A stretch of DNA of 11,770 nt from an uncultured Oscillospiraceae bacterium (GTDB lineage Bacteria; Bacillota_A; Clostridia; Oscillospirales; Oscillospiraceae). The position numbers and the translations under genes were made by a program. This document shows positions 1-6,101 of the stretch, in pieces (the first letter of the stretch is position 1; the number at the start of each line of letters is the position of its first letter). The stretch lies in assembly GCA_947631215.1 (NCBI GenBank), contig CANRKN010000063.1, positions 1 to 11,770 of the forward strand, given 5' to 3'. Below the pieces are notes generated by a model, which did not search any database, was not told where the DNA came from, and worked only from the letters and a program-made list of their open reading frames with translations.

Positions 1-321
1 TGGTGCGACATCGGCACGCCCCGGTCCTACTACCAGTGCAACCTGGACGCCCTGGACGGGCTTTTCCATCTCCCCGGCACGGGAGGGGCCCCCAGGCGGG
101 TGGTGCCCTGCCGGGACAGAGCCCGGCTCATGCGGGCCATGGGGGAGGCCCTGGCGGAGTTCGGCGCGGATTTTACCGACGGCCTCACCATCGCCGGGGC
201 CTACGGCAAGGCCCATCTCGCGCCCCTTGCCGACCAGTGCGCCCTGAGCCTGGAGGGCGACAGGGCCGCCGTGCGGCGGCTGGAGGCCCTGGCAAGGAAG
301 CTGGAGCGGTCGCTGGAGTAA
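1..321 (+). CDS. Sugar-phosphate nucleotidyltransferase-like protein, C-terminal 106 residues only
   Basis: The gene is cut by the left edge of the window; frame 1 is open from base 1 to a TAA at 319-321. The first visible residues, WCDIGTPRSYYQCNLD, match the W-x-D-I-G-T-P-x-x-Y-x-x-x-N-x-D signature near the end of the catalytic domain of NDP-sugar synthases such as mannose-1-phosphate guanylyltransferases, which activate sugar phosphates for polysaccharide synthesis. After a short linker, residues about 34-104 (VPCRDRARLMRAM, then DGLTIAG, APLADQCALSLEGD) resemble the last subdomain of phosphomannomutase/phosphoglucomutase as seen in fused guanylyltransferase-mutases, but the phosphate-binding RPSGTEP-type loop is not conserved. 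An internal ATG at 100 would remove the signature, so I do not use it. The gene converges on ftsZ, and its stop codon touches the shared terminator hairpin. The nucleotidyltransferase assignment is fairly secure. The substrate and the mutase relationship are inference. Confidence 0.7.
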   Translation, partial: WCDIGTPRSYYQCNLDALDGLFHLPGTGGAPRRVVPCRDRARLMRAMGEALAEFGADFTDGLTIAGAYGKAHLAPLADQCALSLEGDRAAVRRLEALARKLERSLE

Positions 322-354
322 AAAACCGGCGCAGTCACTTGGACTGCGCCGGTT
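320..354 (-). terminator. Intrinsic terminator of the ftsZ end of the cluster, possibly bidirectional
   Basis: A perfect 13-bp stem (324-336 pairs with 342-354) with a 5-nt loop lies 22 bases after the ftsZ stop codon. Read on the minus strand, the stem is followed directly by six T residues (A320-A325 on the plus strand, the first two stem bases included), the classic Rho-independent arrangement. Read on the plus strand, the stem follows the stop codon of the convergent gene by two bases, but only a weak T-containing tract (TTAATACATACTTAAGTTG) follows. It should therefore work best for ftsZ and perhaps partly for the other gene. Confidence 0.92.
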
Positions 355-376
355 AATACATACTTAAGTTGTTACC

Positions 377-1528
377 TTACTTGGAGTTGAAGATGCGGAA
401 GATGCTGTCGAAGGGGTCTTCCTCCTCGGGCTCCGCGGTGGCGGCGGGCTTTTTCTCCTCCCCGCCGGCGGCCTTCTCCGCGGTGGAGAAGAGCTTTTCG
501 GCGGCGTCCGCTGCGGGCTGGGCAGCCGCGCGCTCAGAGGTGGTGGCGACCGCCTTGGCGGTGGGGGTGCCCTCGTCAAAGCCGGTGGCGATGACGATGA
601 CCCGAATCTCGTCCTCCATGGAGTTGTCGAAGGAGGCGCCGAAGATGATGTTGGCGTCGGGATGGGCCGCGGCCTGGACCAGGTTCGCCGCCGTCTCCAC
701 GTCGTCCAGGCCCATGTCCTCGGAGCCGGTTATGTTGATGAGCACGCCGTGGGCGCCGTTGATGGAGGTCTCCATCAGGGGGCTGGAGATGGCCATCTGG
801 GCGGCGTCCTCCGCCTTGCCCTTGCCAACGGCGTGGCCCACGCCCATGTGAGCGAAGCCGGCGCCCCGCATGATGGTACAGACATCGGCAAAGTCCAGGT
901 TGATGAACCCGGTGTTCTTGATAAGGCCGGAGATGCTGGTGACGGCCTCGTGCAGGACCTCGTCGGCGATCTCAAAGGCGTTGGCGAACGTCACCTTCTG
1001 GTCGGTGGCATATTTGAGCCGGTCGTTGGGGATGACGAGAAGGCTGTCCACCTTCCCCAGGAGCTGGTCGATGCCCTGCATGGCCTGGTCCATACGCTTC
1101 TTGCCCTCGAAGCCGAAGGGTTTCGTGACCACGCCCACGGTGAGCACGCCCGCCTCCCGGGCGATGTCGGCCACCACGGGGCCCGCACCAGTGCCGGTGC
1201 CGCCGCCCATACCGGCGGTGATGAATACCATGTCCGTGCCCTCCAGGGCCTTCGCCACCTCATTGCGGCTCTCCTCGGCAGCCTTTTCGCCCACGCTGGG
1301 GTCGCTGCCGGCGCCCTGACCGTGGGTCAGCTTCTCGCCGATCTGTATCTTCTGGTCCGCCGTGGACATGGAAAGCGCCTGCTTGTCCGTGTTGACGGCG
1401 ATGAACTCCACGCCGTTGGTGCCGGAGCTGACCATCCTGTTGACCACGTTGCCGCCCGCACCGCCGATACCGACGACTTTCAGGGTCACGACATTTTCAG
1501 GGCCGGTCTCAACCGAATTCGCTGCCAT
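377..1528 (-). CDS. ftsZ: Cell division protein FtsZ
   Basis: FtsZ is the tubulin-like GTPase that polymerises into the cytokinetic ring at midcell. The 383-residue product carries the N-terminal nucleotide-binding glycine loop GGAGGN (residues 22-27), the tubulin signature GGGTGTG (108-114) and the synergy (T7) loop NLDFADV (210-216), whose aspartates support GTP hydrolysis across the subunit interface. A low-complexity Ala/Glu/Lys linker spans about 325-367, followed by a short C-terminal peptide. That peptide reads DPFDSIFRIFNSK and lacks the usual I-P-x-F-L-R core bound by FtsA or SepF. I chose the ATG at 1528 because GGGAGG (1543-1538) precedes it by nine bases; an in-frame GTG at 1585 has no good ribosome site and would add 19 residues with no family support. 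ftsZ is the last gene of the cluster, with its own predicted promoter upstream and a strong terminator downstream. The identification is certain. Confidence 0.99.
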   Translation of the reverse strand: MAANSVETGPENVVTLKVVGIGGAGGNVVNRMVSSGTNGVEFIAVNTDKQALSMSTADQKIQIGEKLTHGQGAGSDPSVGEKAAEESRNEVAKALEGTDMVFITAGMGGGTGTGAGPVVADIAREAGVLTVGVVTKPFGFEGKKRMDQAMQGIDQLLGKVDSLLVIPNDRLKYATDQKVTFANAFEIADEVLHEAVTSISGLIKNTGFINLDFADVCTIMRGAGFAHMGVGHAVGKGKAEDAAQMAISSPLMETSINGAHGVLINITGSEDMGLDDVETAANLVQAAAHPDANIIFGASFDNSMEDEIRVIVIATGFDEGTPTAKAVATTSERAAAQPAADAAEKLFSTAEKAAGGEEKKPAATAEPEEEDPFDSIFRIFNSK

Positions 1529-1537
1529 CTTTCTTTG

Positions 1538-1543
1538 CCTCCC
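1538..1543 (-). promoter_or_regulatory. ftsZ ribosome binding site
   Basis: GGGAGG on the minus strand lies nine bases before the ATG at 1528 and decides the ftsZ start over the upstream in-frame GTG at 1585. Confidence 0.85.
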
Positions 1544-1556
1544 GTGTATTCTGTCT

Positions 1557-1571
1557 GGGCGCCGCGCGCCC
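1557..1571 (-). other. GC hairpin in the ftsZ leader
   Basis: GGGCGC and GCGCCC form a perfect 6-bp stem around a 3-nt loop. It sits between the predicted ftsZ transcription start (about 1593) and the ribosome binding site (1543-1538). The structure leaves the ribosome site free, so it may stabilise the short leader rather than block translation. No T-run follows, so it is not a terminator. Its function is unknown. Confidence 0.4.
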
Positions 1572-1583
1572 TGCGCAGGATTC

Positions 1584-1651
1584 ACATAATATTGAATACA
1601 TTTTATTACGAAAATCTGCCGAGGTCAATAGTTTATTTAAAAATATTATGT
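1584..1651. repeat. 10-bp inverted repeat flanking the ftsZ promoter
   Basis: ACATAATATT at 1584-1593 and its exact reverse complement AATATTATGT at 1642-1651 bracket the predicted ftsZ promoter. One arm covers the expected transcription start and the other lies about 13 bases upstream of the -35 box. Each arm also contains the self-complementary hexamer AATATT. The layout resembles paired operator sites, but the region is AT-rich and no regulator can be named. Confidence 0.45.
1600..1628 (-). promoter_or_regulatory. Predicted housekeeping-sigma promoter for ftsZ
   Basis: On the minus strand TTGACC (1628-1623) is separated by exactly 17 bases from TAAAAT (1605-1600). This is one mismatch from each consensus hexamer for the vegetative (sigma-70/sigma-A) factor, with optimal spacing. 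Transcription should begin near 1593, giving a leader of about 65 bases before the ATG at 1528. The surrounding 147-bp spacer is conspicuously AT-rich against GC-rich flanks, as expected of a promoter. It would let ftsZ be expressed at a higher level than, or separately from, the upstream cluster. Confidence 0.75.
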
Positions 1652-1675
1652 CAAACGGAGGAAAAATTTTCATTT

Positions 1676-2434
1676 TCAATCCGGGACGAAGTAAACATGC
1701 AGTCCGTCGGACAGGTTAAAGGTGCCCGCCTCCTCGGCGCCCATGGTCATCACGGCGCTCAAAAGCATGCGCAGCTTATAGTCCGTGTTGTCGTTGGAGC
1801 CCATGCGCACGGTGAACCGGCCCAGGTACCGGAAGGTGGGGTTGGCGGGGTTGGAGATGTCCAGGTCCGTCACGTCCGCCTCAATGCCCAGCTCCTCTAT
1901 GCTGCTCAGGATGCTCTTGAGGTAGCTGAGCTTCAGCTCGTCGGCGCTCTCCACCGCCATGAAGGCCCCCTCCTCCGGCTCCACCGGGGTCAGGTTCGCC
2001 ACGTGGATGAGCCCTGTAAGCTCCTCCATGGGCGCGGCGCCCAGAAGCTTGCAGTTGCCCGTCAATATCCAGTACTGGCCATCCCAGTCCACATAGGCCA
2101 CAGCGCTGCTCTCCTGCACGGTGATGACGATCTTGTTGGGCAGGCTCCGCTCCACCCGGGCAGACTCCACCAGGGGCAGGCGGGCGTTGATGCGGCTGAC
2201 GGCGGAGGCCTGGTTTATGAAGAACAGGTTATCGCCCTCGTCTATGCCGGAGGCCTCGATGATGGTCTCGGGCGGGTACTCCACGTTGCCCACCACCTCG
2301 ATGGTCTGCACCCGGAAGAACACACCCATGCCGAACACCAGCGCCACGCATATGAGCAGGAATGCCAGGGGCGCGAAAAAGGCGTTCCGCTTCTTTTTCT
2401 TCCTTGCTACGCCGTAGCGGTCACGATTTGCCAA
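1676..2434 (-). CDS. ftsQ: Cell division protein DivIB/FtsQ
   Basis: DivIB/FtsQ is a bitopic membrane protein that forms the FtsQ-FtsL-FtsB type complex and helps control septal peptidoglycan synthesis. The predicted 252-residue product has a short basic cytoplasmic tail (RKKKKR at 11-16), one membrane segment (about 18-40) and a POTRA domain (about 42-112, beginning VQTIEVVGN with SLPNKIVITVQES near its end). An extracytoplasmic beta domain runs to the C-terminus. I chose a TTG start at 2434. GAGG (2446-2443) lies eight bases upstream, and the reading frame beyond it runs into the end of murA, where an upstream ATG at 2494 would force a long overlap and an unlikely N-terminus. The gap to murA is 13 bases, so co-transcription is expected. 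The family is clear from order and architecture even though sequence conservation in this family is low. Confidence 0.93.
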   Translation of the reverse strand: MANRDRYGVARKKKKRNAFFAPLAFLLICVALVFGMGVFFRVQTIEVVGNVEYPPETIIEASGIDEGDNLFFINQASAVSRINARLPLVESARVERSLPNKIVITVQESSAVAYVDWDGQYWILTGNCKLLGAAPMEELTGLIHVANLTPVEPEEGAFMAVESADELKLSYLKSILSSIEELGIEADVTDLDISNPANPTFRYLGRFTVRMGSNDNTDYKLRMLLSAVMTMGAEEAGTFNLSDGLHVYFVPD

Positions 2435-2442
2435 AGCTGTTA

Positions 2443-2446
2443 CCTC
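2443..2446 (-). promoter_or_regulatory. divIB ribosome binding site supporting a TTG start
   Basis: GAGG on the minus strand, in the 13-base gap after the murA TAG (2450-2448), lies eight bases before TTG at 2434. No ATG or GTG sits at a suitable distance in frame, so the TTG is the best start. Confidence 0.7.
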
Positions 2447-2447
2447 G

Positions 2448-3698
2448 CTATATCTTCTCGATGTGTGCGCCCAGGACGGCCAACGCCCCGTCAAGGCTCT
2501 CGTATCCCCGGTCCACGTGGCCCGGGTCCTCCACTATTGTCTCCCCTTCGGCGCCCAAACCCGCCAATATCAGCGCGGCCCCGCCCCGCAGGTCCTCCGC
2601 CAGCACATGGGCGCCATGCAGGCGCTCTACGCCCCGCACGACGGCCAGACGCCCCTCCGTGCGGATGTCCGCCCCCATGCGGACCATCTGAGTAGCATGG
2701 CGGAAGCGGCGGTCGAATATGTTCTCCTCAAAAACCGTGTTGCCCCGGGCCGTCAAAGCCGCCGCCATCATCAGCGGCTGGGCGTCGGTGGGAAAGCCGG
2801 GATAGGGCCGGGTCACCACCCGCCCCGGCGCTGTGAGGCGGCCGCGGCAGGTCATGCGCACCCGTTTATCTCCTATATCCAGTTTCGCGCCCATGGCGGA
2901 CAGGGCGTCCGTCACCGCCGCGATGTGGGCGGGCTCCGGACCCCAAAGCTCCACGTCGCCCCCGGCGCAGGCGCAGGCGCAAAGAAGCGTCGCCGCGCCG
3001 ATGCGGTCCGGCATGACGGACCAGGTCACGTGCTTTTTGGGCCGGAAGGCATCTATCACGATGCGGTCCGTGCCCGCGCCGGACATGACCGCGCCCATGG
3101 CCCGCAGGAACCCCTGCAGCTCCACGATCTCCGGCTCCCGGGCCGCGCCGTGGATGACGGTGGTGCCCTCCGCCGCGCAGGCGGCGATCATGGCGTTCTC
3201 CGTGGCCCCCACGCTGGGGAACGGCAGGTCGATGTGCCCGCCCCGGAGCCTCTCCGCCCGGCAGACGATGTCGCCGCCCTCCATCTCCGCTTCGGCCCCC
3301 AGCGAGCGCATGACCTGTAAATGCAGGTCCACAGGCCGGGGCCCCAGCTCGCACCCGCCCGGCAGGGCGATGCGGGCCCGGCCGAAACGTGCCAGCACCG
3401 CGCCCAGGAAGATGACCGACGAGCGCATCTGCCCTGTCAGGTCCCGGCCCAGCTCAAAGCCCGCCGCGGGGGCGGCGCCGATGAGGACTCTGTCCCCTTC
3501 CCGGGACACGTTACAGCCCAGCTTTCGCAGGATATGTAAGGAGGCGTCCACGTCCCGCAGGGCGGGAACATTGGTAAGCTCCGTCTCCGAATCGGTGAGG
3601 ATCGCCGCCGCCAATACCGGCAGCACGGCGTTTTTCGAGCCCTGGACGGGGACGCGCCCCTCCAGCTTCTCTCCGCCCTGTATGCGCCAAACGCTCAT
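2448..3698 (-). CDS. murA: UDP-N-acetylglucosamine 1-carboxyvinyltransferase MurA
   Basis: MurA transfers enolpyruvate from PEP to UDP-GlcNAc in the cytoplasm, the first committed step of peptidoglycan synthesis. The 416-residue product has the usual length and keeps the active-site set, with numbering close to the E. coli enzyme: K22-N23 in GSKNAVLP, the catalytic and fosfomycin-binding cysteine C116 in PGGCELGPRPVDLH, E188/E190 in AREPEIVE, D305 in FPTDAQ, R331 in DRRFRH, R371 in DLRGG and R397 in HVDRGYE. The presence of C116 predicts a fosfomycin-binding enzyme. One motif is odd: the usual D-R-I-E-A-G-T reads DRIGAAT (231-237), followed by a Cys-Ala repeat. The ATG at 3698 is preceded by GGAGG at seven bases. 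The gene sits between murG and divIB, where many dcw clusters carry murC or murB. A second MurA elsewhere in the genome is possible, as in many Gram-positives. Confidence 0.97.
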   Translation of the reverse strand: MSVWRIQGGEKLEGRVPVQGSKNAVLPVLAAAILTDSETELTNVPALRDVDASLHILRKLGCNVSREGDRVLIGAAPAAGFELGRDLTGQMRSSVIFLGAVLARFGRARIALPGGCELGPRPVDLHLQVMRSLGAEAEMEGGDIVCRAERLRGGHIDLPFPSVGATENAMIAACAAEGTTVIHGAAREPEIVELQGFLRAMGAVMSGAGTDRIVIDAFRPKKHVTWSVMPDRIGAATLLCACACAGGDVELWGPEPAHIAAVTDALSAMGAKLDIGDKRVRMTCRGRLTAPGRVVTRPYPGFPTDAQPLMMAAALTARGNTVFEENIFDRRFRHATQMVRMGADIRTEGRLAVVRGVERLHGAHVLAEDLRGGAALILAGLGAEGETIVEDPGHVDRGYESLDGALAVLGAHIEKI

Positions 3699-3765
3699 GT
3701 TCCGCCCTCCGGCACAGTATGGATTTCGCGCGATACTGCATACTATGCGCCCGGGCGGATATGTG
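3699..3765. other. 67-bp murG-murA spacer with short inverted repeats
   Basis: This is one of three larger gaps in the cluster. It holds the murA ribosome site (GGAGG) and a group of related short motifs: CAGTAT (3715-3720) pairing with ATACTG (3733-3738), and an 11-bp palindrome GCATA-C-TATGC (3738-3748). The stems are short and followed by no T-run, so I do not call a terminator, and no good promoter hexamers are present. Confidence 0.35.
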
Positions 3766-4890
3766 TCACTTCTTCGCTTTTCCCTGCTCCGCCAGGCCCA
3801 GGACGAGGGAGGCGATGCGGTCCGTGGCGTCGTTTACGCCCATTTTGAGGCTGGCCGTATGCATCGCCGCCATGGCGGATGGGTCATGGAGGAGCCCCGT
3901 CACCGTGTCGTAGAGGTCCGAGCCGGTGAACTGGCCCTCCAGGAGCATTTTGGCCGCCCCGGCCTTTTCCAGGACCCGGGCGTTCTTCTCCTGGTGGTGG
4001 TTCACCACGTTGGGGCTGGGCACCATCACCGCGGGCTTGCCCAGGTACGTCAGCTCGCTGATGGTGGAGGCGCCGCTGCGGCAGATGATGACGTCCGCAG
4101 CCGCCATGACCTTGGGCATGTCGTAGATATACTCCCGCACATCCACCCCGGGGCCCACAAGGCCCTTTTCGTTCAGGGCGGCCATGACCTTCTCATGGTA
4201 CCGCTTGCCGGTGGAGTAGATGAGGCGGAAATCCCCCTTCATGCGGCCGATAAAATCCTGCATGGCCTCGTTCATATAGTCCGCCCCCAGAGAGCCGAAC
4301 ACCGCCAGCACCACCGGCTGGTCCGCATCCAGGCCCAGCTCCCGACGGGCGCGGGCCTTGTCTGTGTTGAGAAAGTCCACCCGCACAGGGGTGCCGGTGA
4401 CCTCCACCTTCTCCGGGCAGCCGTAAAACTCCCTGCTCTCGGCAAGGCCCACTAGGATGCGGTCCACCTTTTTGGCCAGCATCTTTGTGGTCAGCCCCGG
4501 CACGGCGTTGGACTCATGCACCGCCGTGGGCACGCCCATATCGGAGGCCACCTTCAGCACCGGGTAGCACACATACCCGCCGGTGCCCACGGCCACGTCG
4601 GGGGCAAAGTCCTTTATGTATCCCCTGGCCTGGCGGAAGGCCTTCGCCAGCCGGCCCACGGCTTTCACGTTCTCCGCGATCTTGGCGGGCTTGAAGCTGC
4701 GCTGGAAGCCGGAGACCCGCAGGGTCTTTATCTCGTACCCCTCCCGGGGCACCAGCTCCGTCTCCATGTGGCCCTCGGCGCCGACGAATAGTATCTCCGC
4801 GTCGGGCATGAGCTCCTTGATGCGCCCCGCCACGCCCAGGGCGGGGTTGATGTGTCCGGCGGTACCGCCGCAGGTGAACAAAAATCTCAT
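3766..4890 (-). CDS. murG: Lipid II synthase MurG (undecaprenyl-PP-MurNAc-pentapeptide GlcNAc transferase)
   Basis: MurG adds GlcNAc from UDP-GlcNAc to lipid I on the inner face of the membrane, making lipid II. The 374-residue product is a GT-B glycosyltransferase of the usual length. The first glycine loop reads GGTAGHINPAL (8-18), the second GTGGYVCYP (102-110) and the third GSLGA (199-203). The acceptor-side motif HESNAVPG (125-132) and the UDP-GlcNAc binding region SGASTISEL (272-280) followed by NHHQEKNA (297-304) are intact. The ATG at 4890 is chosen because the protein then begins at the family N-terminus MRFLFTCGGT and GGAGA lies about nine bases upstream. The ftsW stop codon is separated from it by one base, which implies translational coupling with the lipid II polymerase gene. 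Confidence 0.98.
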   Translation of the reverse strand: MRFLFTCGGTAGHINPALGVAGRIKELMPDAEILFVGAEGHMETELVPREGYEIKTLRVSGFQRSFKPAKIAENVKAVGRLAKAFRQARGYIKDFAPDVAVGTGGYVCYPVLKVASDMGVPTAVHESNAVPGLTTKMLAKKVDRILVGLAESREFYGCPEKVEVTGTPVRVDFLNTDKARARRELGLDADQPVVLAVFGSLGADYMNEAMQDFIGRMKGDFRLIYSTGKRYHEKVMAALNEKGLVGPGVDVREYIYDMPKVMAAADVIICRSGASTISELTYLGKPAVMVPSPNVVNHHQEKNARVLEKAGAAKMLLEGQFTGSDLYDTVTGLLHDPSAMAAMHTASLKMGVNDATDRIASLVLGLAEQGKAKK

Positions 4891-4891
4891 T

Positions 4892-6076
4892 CTATCGTTT
4901 CTCCGGTATGTCCCGGGACAGGGACAGGATGATGCCAAGCTCCGCCATCTGCAATAGCAGCGCCGTGCCTCCGTAGCTGAACAGCGGCAGGGATATGCCC
5001 GTGCAGGGGATGGAGTTGGTGCACACGGCCACGTTCAGGAGCACCTGCATGGCCAGGTGGGTGGTGATGCCCGCGCCCACCAGGGAGCTGTAGCGGTCCC
5101 GGGCGTGCATGCTCAGCCAGTAGCCCCGGATGATGAGCATAGCGAACAGGGCCAGTATCAGCGCGGCCCCGATGAAGCCCAGCTCCTCGCAGACCACGGA
5201 AAAGATGAAGTCGTTGTGCTCCTCGGGCAGGTACAAAAACTTCTGCCGGGAGTTGCCAAGCCCCAGGCCCAGGAGGCCGCCGGAGCCGATGGAATAGAGG
5301 CTCTGGACGATCTGATAGCCGGCGTCGGAGGCGTCGGCGAAGGGGTTGAGCCAAGCGCTGAACCGGTCCCGCACGTAGCCGAACATGGCGTAGCCCACGC
5401 CCAGCACCGCCGCTGCGGCGGTGCCCCCGCCGATGAACCAGTAAAGGGGCAGCCCGCCCAGGAAGAGCATCACCATGCCGATGACGGCGATGATGATGAT
5501 GGCGGACATGTGAGGCTCCAGCACCAGCAGCACGATGATGGCCCCCAGCCAGAAGGCAAAGGGGATGAGGCTCTTGATGCTCTTAAGCCCGTTTTTGCTC
5601 CGGCAGATGAGGGCGGAGAAGTACATGATGACGGCGATCTTGGCGATCTCCGAGGGCTGGAAGGTGGTGAAGCCCAGGTTTATCCACCGCCGGGCGTTGT
5701 TGGCCTTCTCGCCGATGCCGGGCACCAGCACCGCCCCCAGCATGAGCACGCTCACGACCATCAACAGCTTGGAGAAGCGCTGATAAACGCTCATGGGGAA
5801 CCTTGAGCACAGGAACATCATGCCCACGCCCACCATGGCGAACAAGGCCTGGCGGACAAAGTAATAGGTGGCGTTGCCGCCGGTAGTGCCGGAGGGGTCA
5901 TAGTAGGCCCGGGCAAAGCTGGCGGACAGGACCATGATCACGCCCACCGTCAGAAGCAGCATGCTCAACAGGGCAAAGGGCAGGTCCACCGAGCCCCGTT
6001 CAACGTCGGTCTCCTCCGTATAGTCGGCCAGGCGGGCGCTCTCATAGCGCACGGCCGTATTCGATTTAGAGGCCAT
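4892..6076 (-). CDS. ftsW: SEDS-family peptidoglycan polymerase FtsW/SpoVE
   Basis: SEDS proteins polymerise lipid II into glycan strands with a partner class B PBP. The 394-residue product has a cytoplasmic N-terminus of about 30 residues and then a run of hydrophobic membrane segments. Diagnostic motifs are GEKANNARRWINLG (122-135), FQPSEIAKIA (139-148), the catalytic-region PEEHNDFIF (284-292, with D289 as the likely essential aspartate) and TGISLPLFSYGGT (359-371). The usual QPDLGT-type motif reads EPHMSA (187-192). Its position between mraY and murG, and with a class B PBP in the same cluster, favours FtsW or its sporulation paralogue SpoVE over RodA; sequence alone does not separate those two. 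The ATG at 6076 has a strong AAAGGAGG eight bases upstream. Confidence 0.95.
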   Translation of the reverse strand: MASKSNTAVRYESARLADYTEETDVERGSVDLPFALLSMLLLTVGVIMVLSASFARAYYDPSGTTGGNATYYFVRQALFAMVGVGMMFLCSRFPMSVYQRFSKLLMVVSVLMLGAVLVPGIGEKANNARRWINLGFTTFQPSEIAKIAVIMYFSALICRSKNGLKSIKSLIPFAFWLGAIIVLLVLEPHMSAIIIIAVIGMVMLFLGGLPLYWFIGGGTAAAAVLGVGYAMFGYVRDRFSAWLNPFADASDAGYQIVQSLYSIGSGGLLGLGLGNSRQKFLYLPEEHNDFIFSVVCEELGFIGAALILALFAMLIIRGYWLSMHARDRYSSLVGAGITTHLAMQVLLNVAVCTNSIPCTGISLPLFSYGGTALLLQMAELGIILSLSRDIPEKR

Positions 6077-6101
6077 AGGTTCTCCCTCCTTTCAAAGGTC
6101 T

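Noticed and set aside
1529..1585. 19-residue N-terminal extension of FtsZ from a GTG at 1585
   Set aside because: It lies in the leader after the predicted transcription start, has no ribosome site and no homology to FtsZ N-termini; the ATG at 1528 has GGGAGG at nine bases.
1625..1654. Second promoter with TTGACA at 1654-1649
   Set aside because: At 17 or 18 bases downstream there is only CTATTG or TATTGA, a poor -10 box; the TTGACC-17-TAAAAT pair is much better.
662..2695. Long plus-strand open frame of 677 codons opposite ftsZ, divIB and murA
   Set aside because: It spans the AT-rich spacer and parts of three certain minus-strand genes; its His/Gly/Val-rich composition is that of an antisense shadow in GC-rich DNA, and it has no family motif.
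4891..4938. 16-residue N-terminal extension of MurG from 4938
   Set aside because: It would overlap the end of ftsW, has no family similarity, and the ATG at 4890 begins exactly at the conserved MurG N-terminus.
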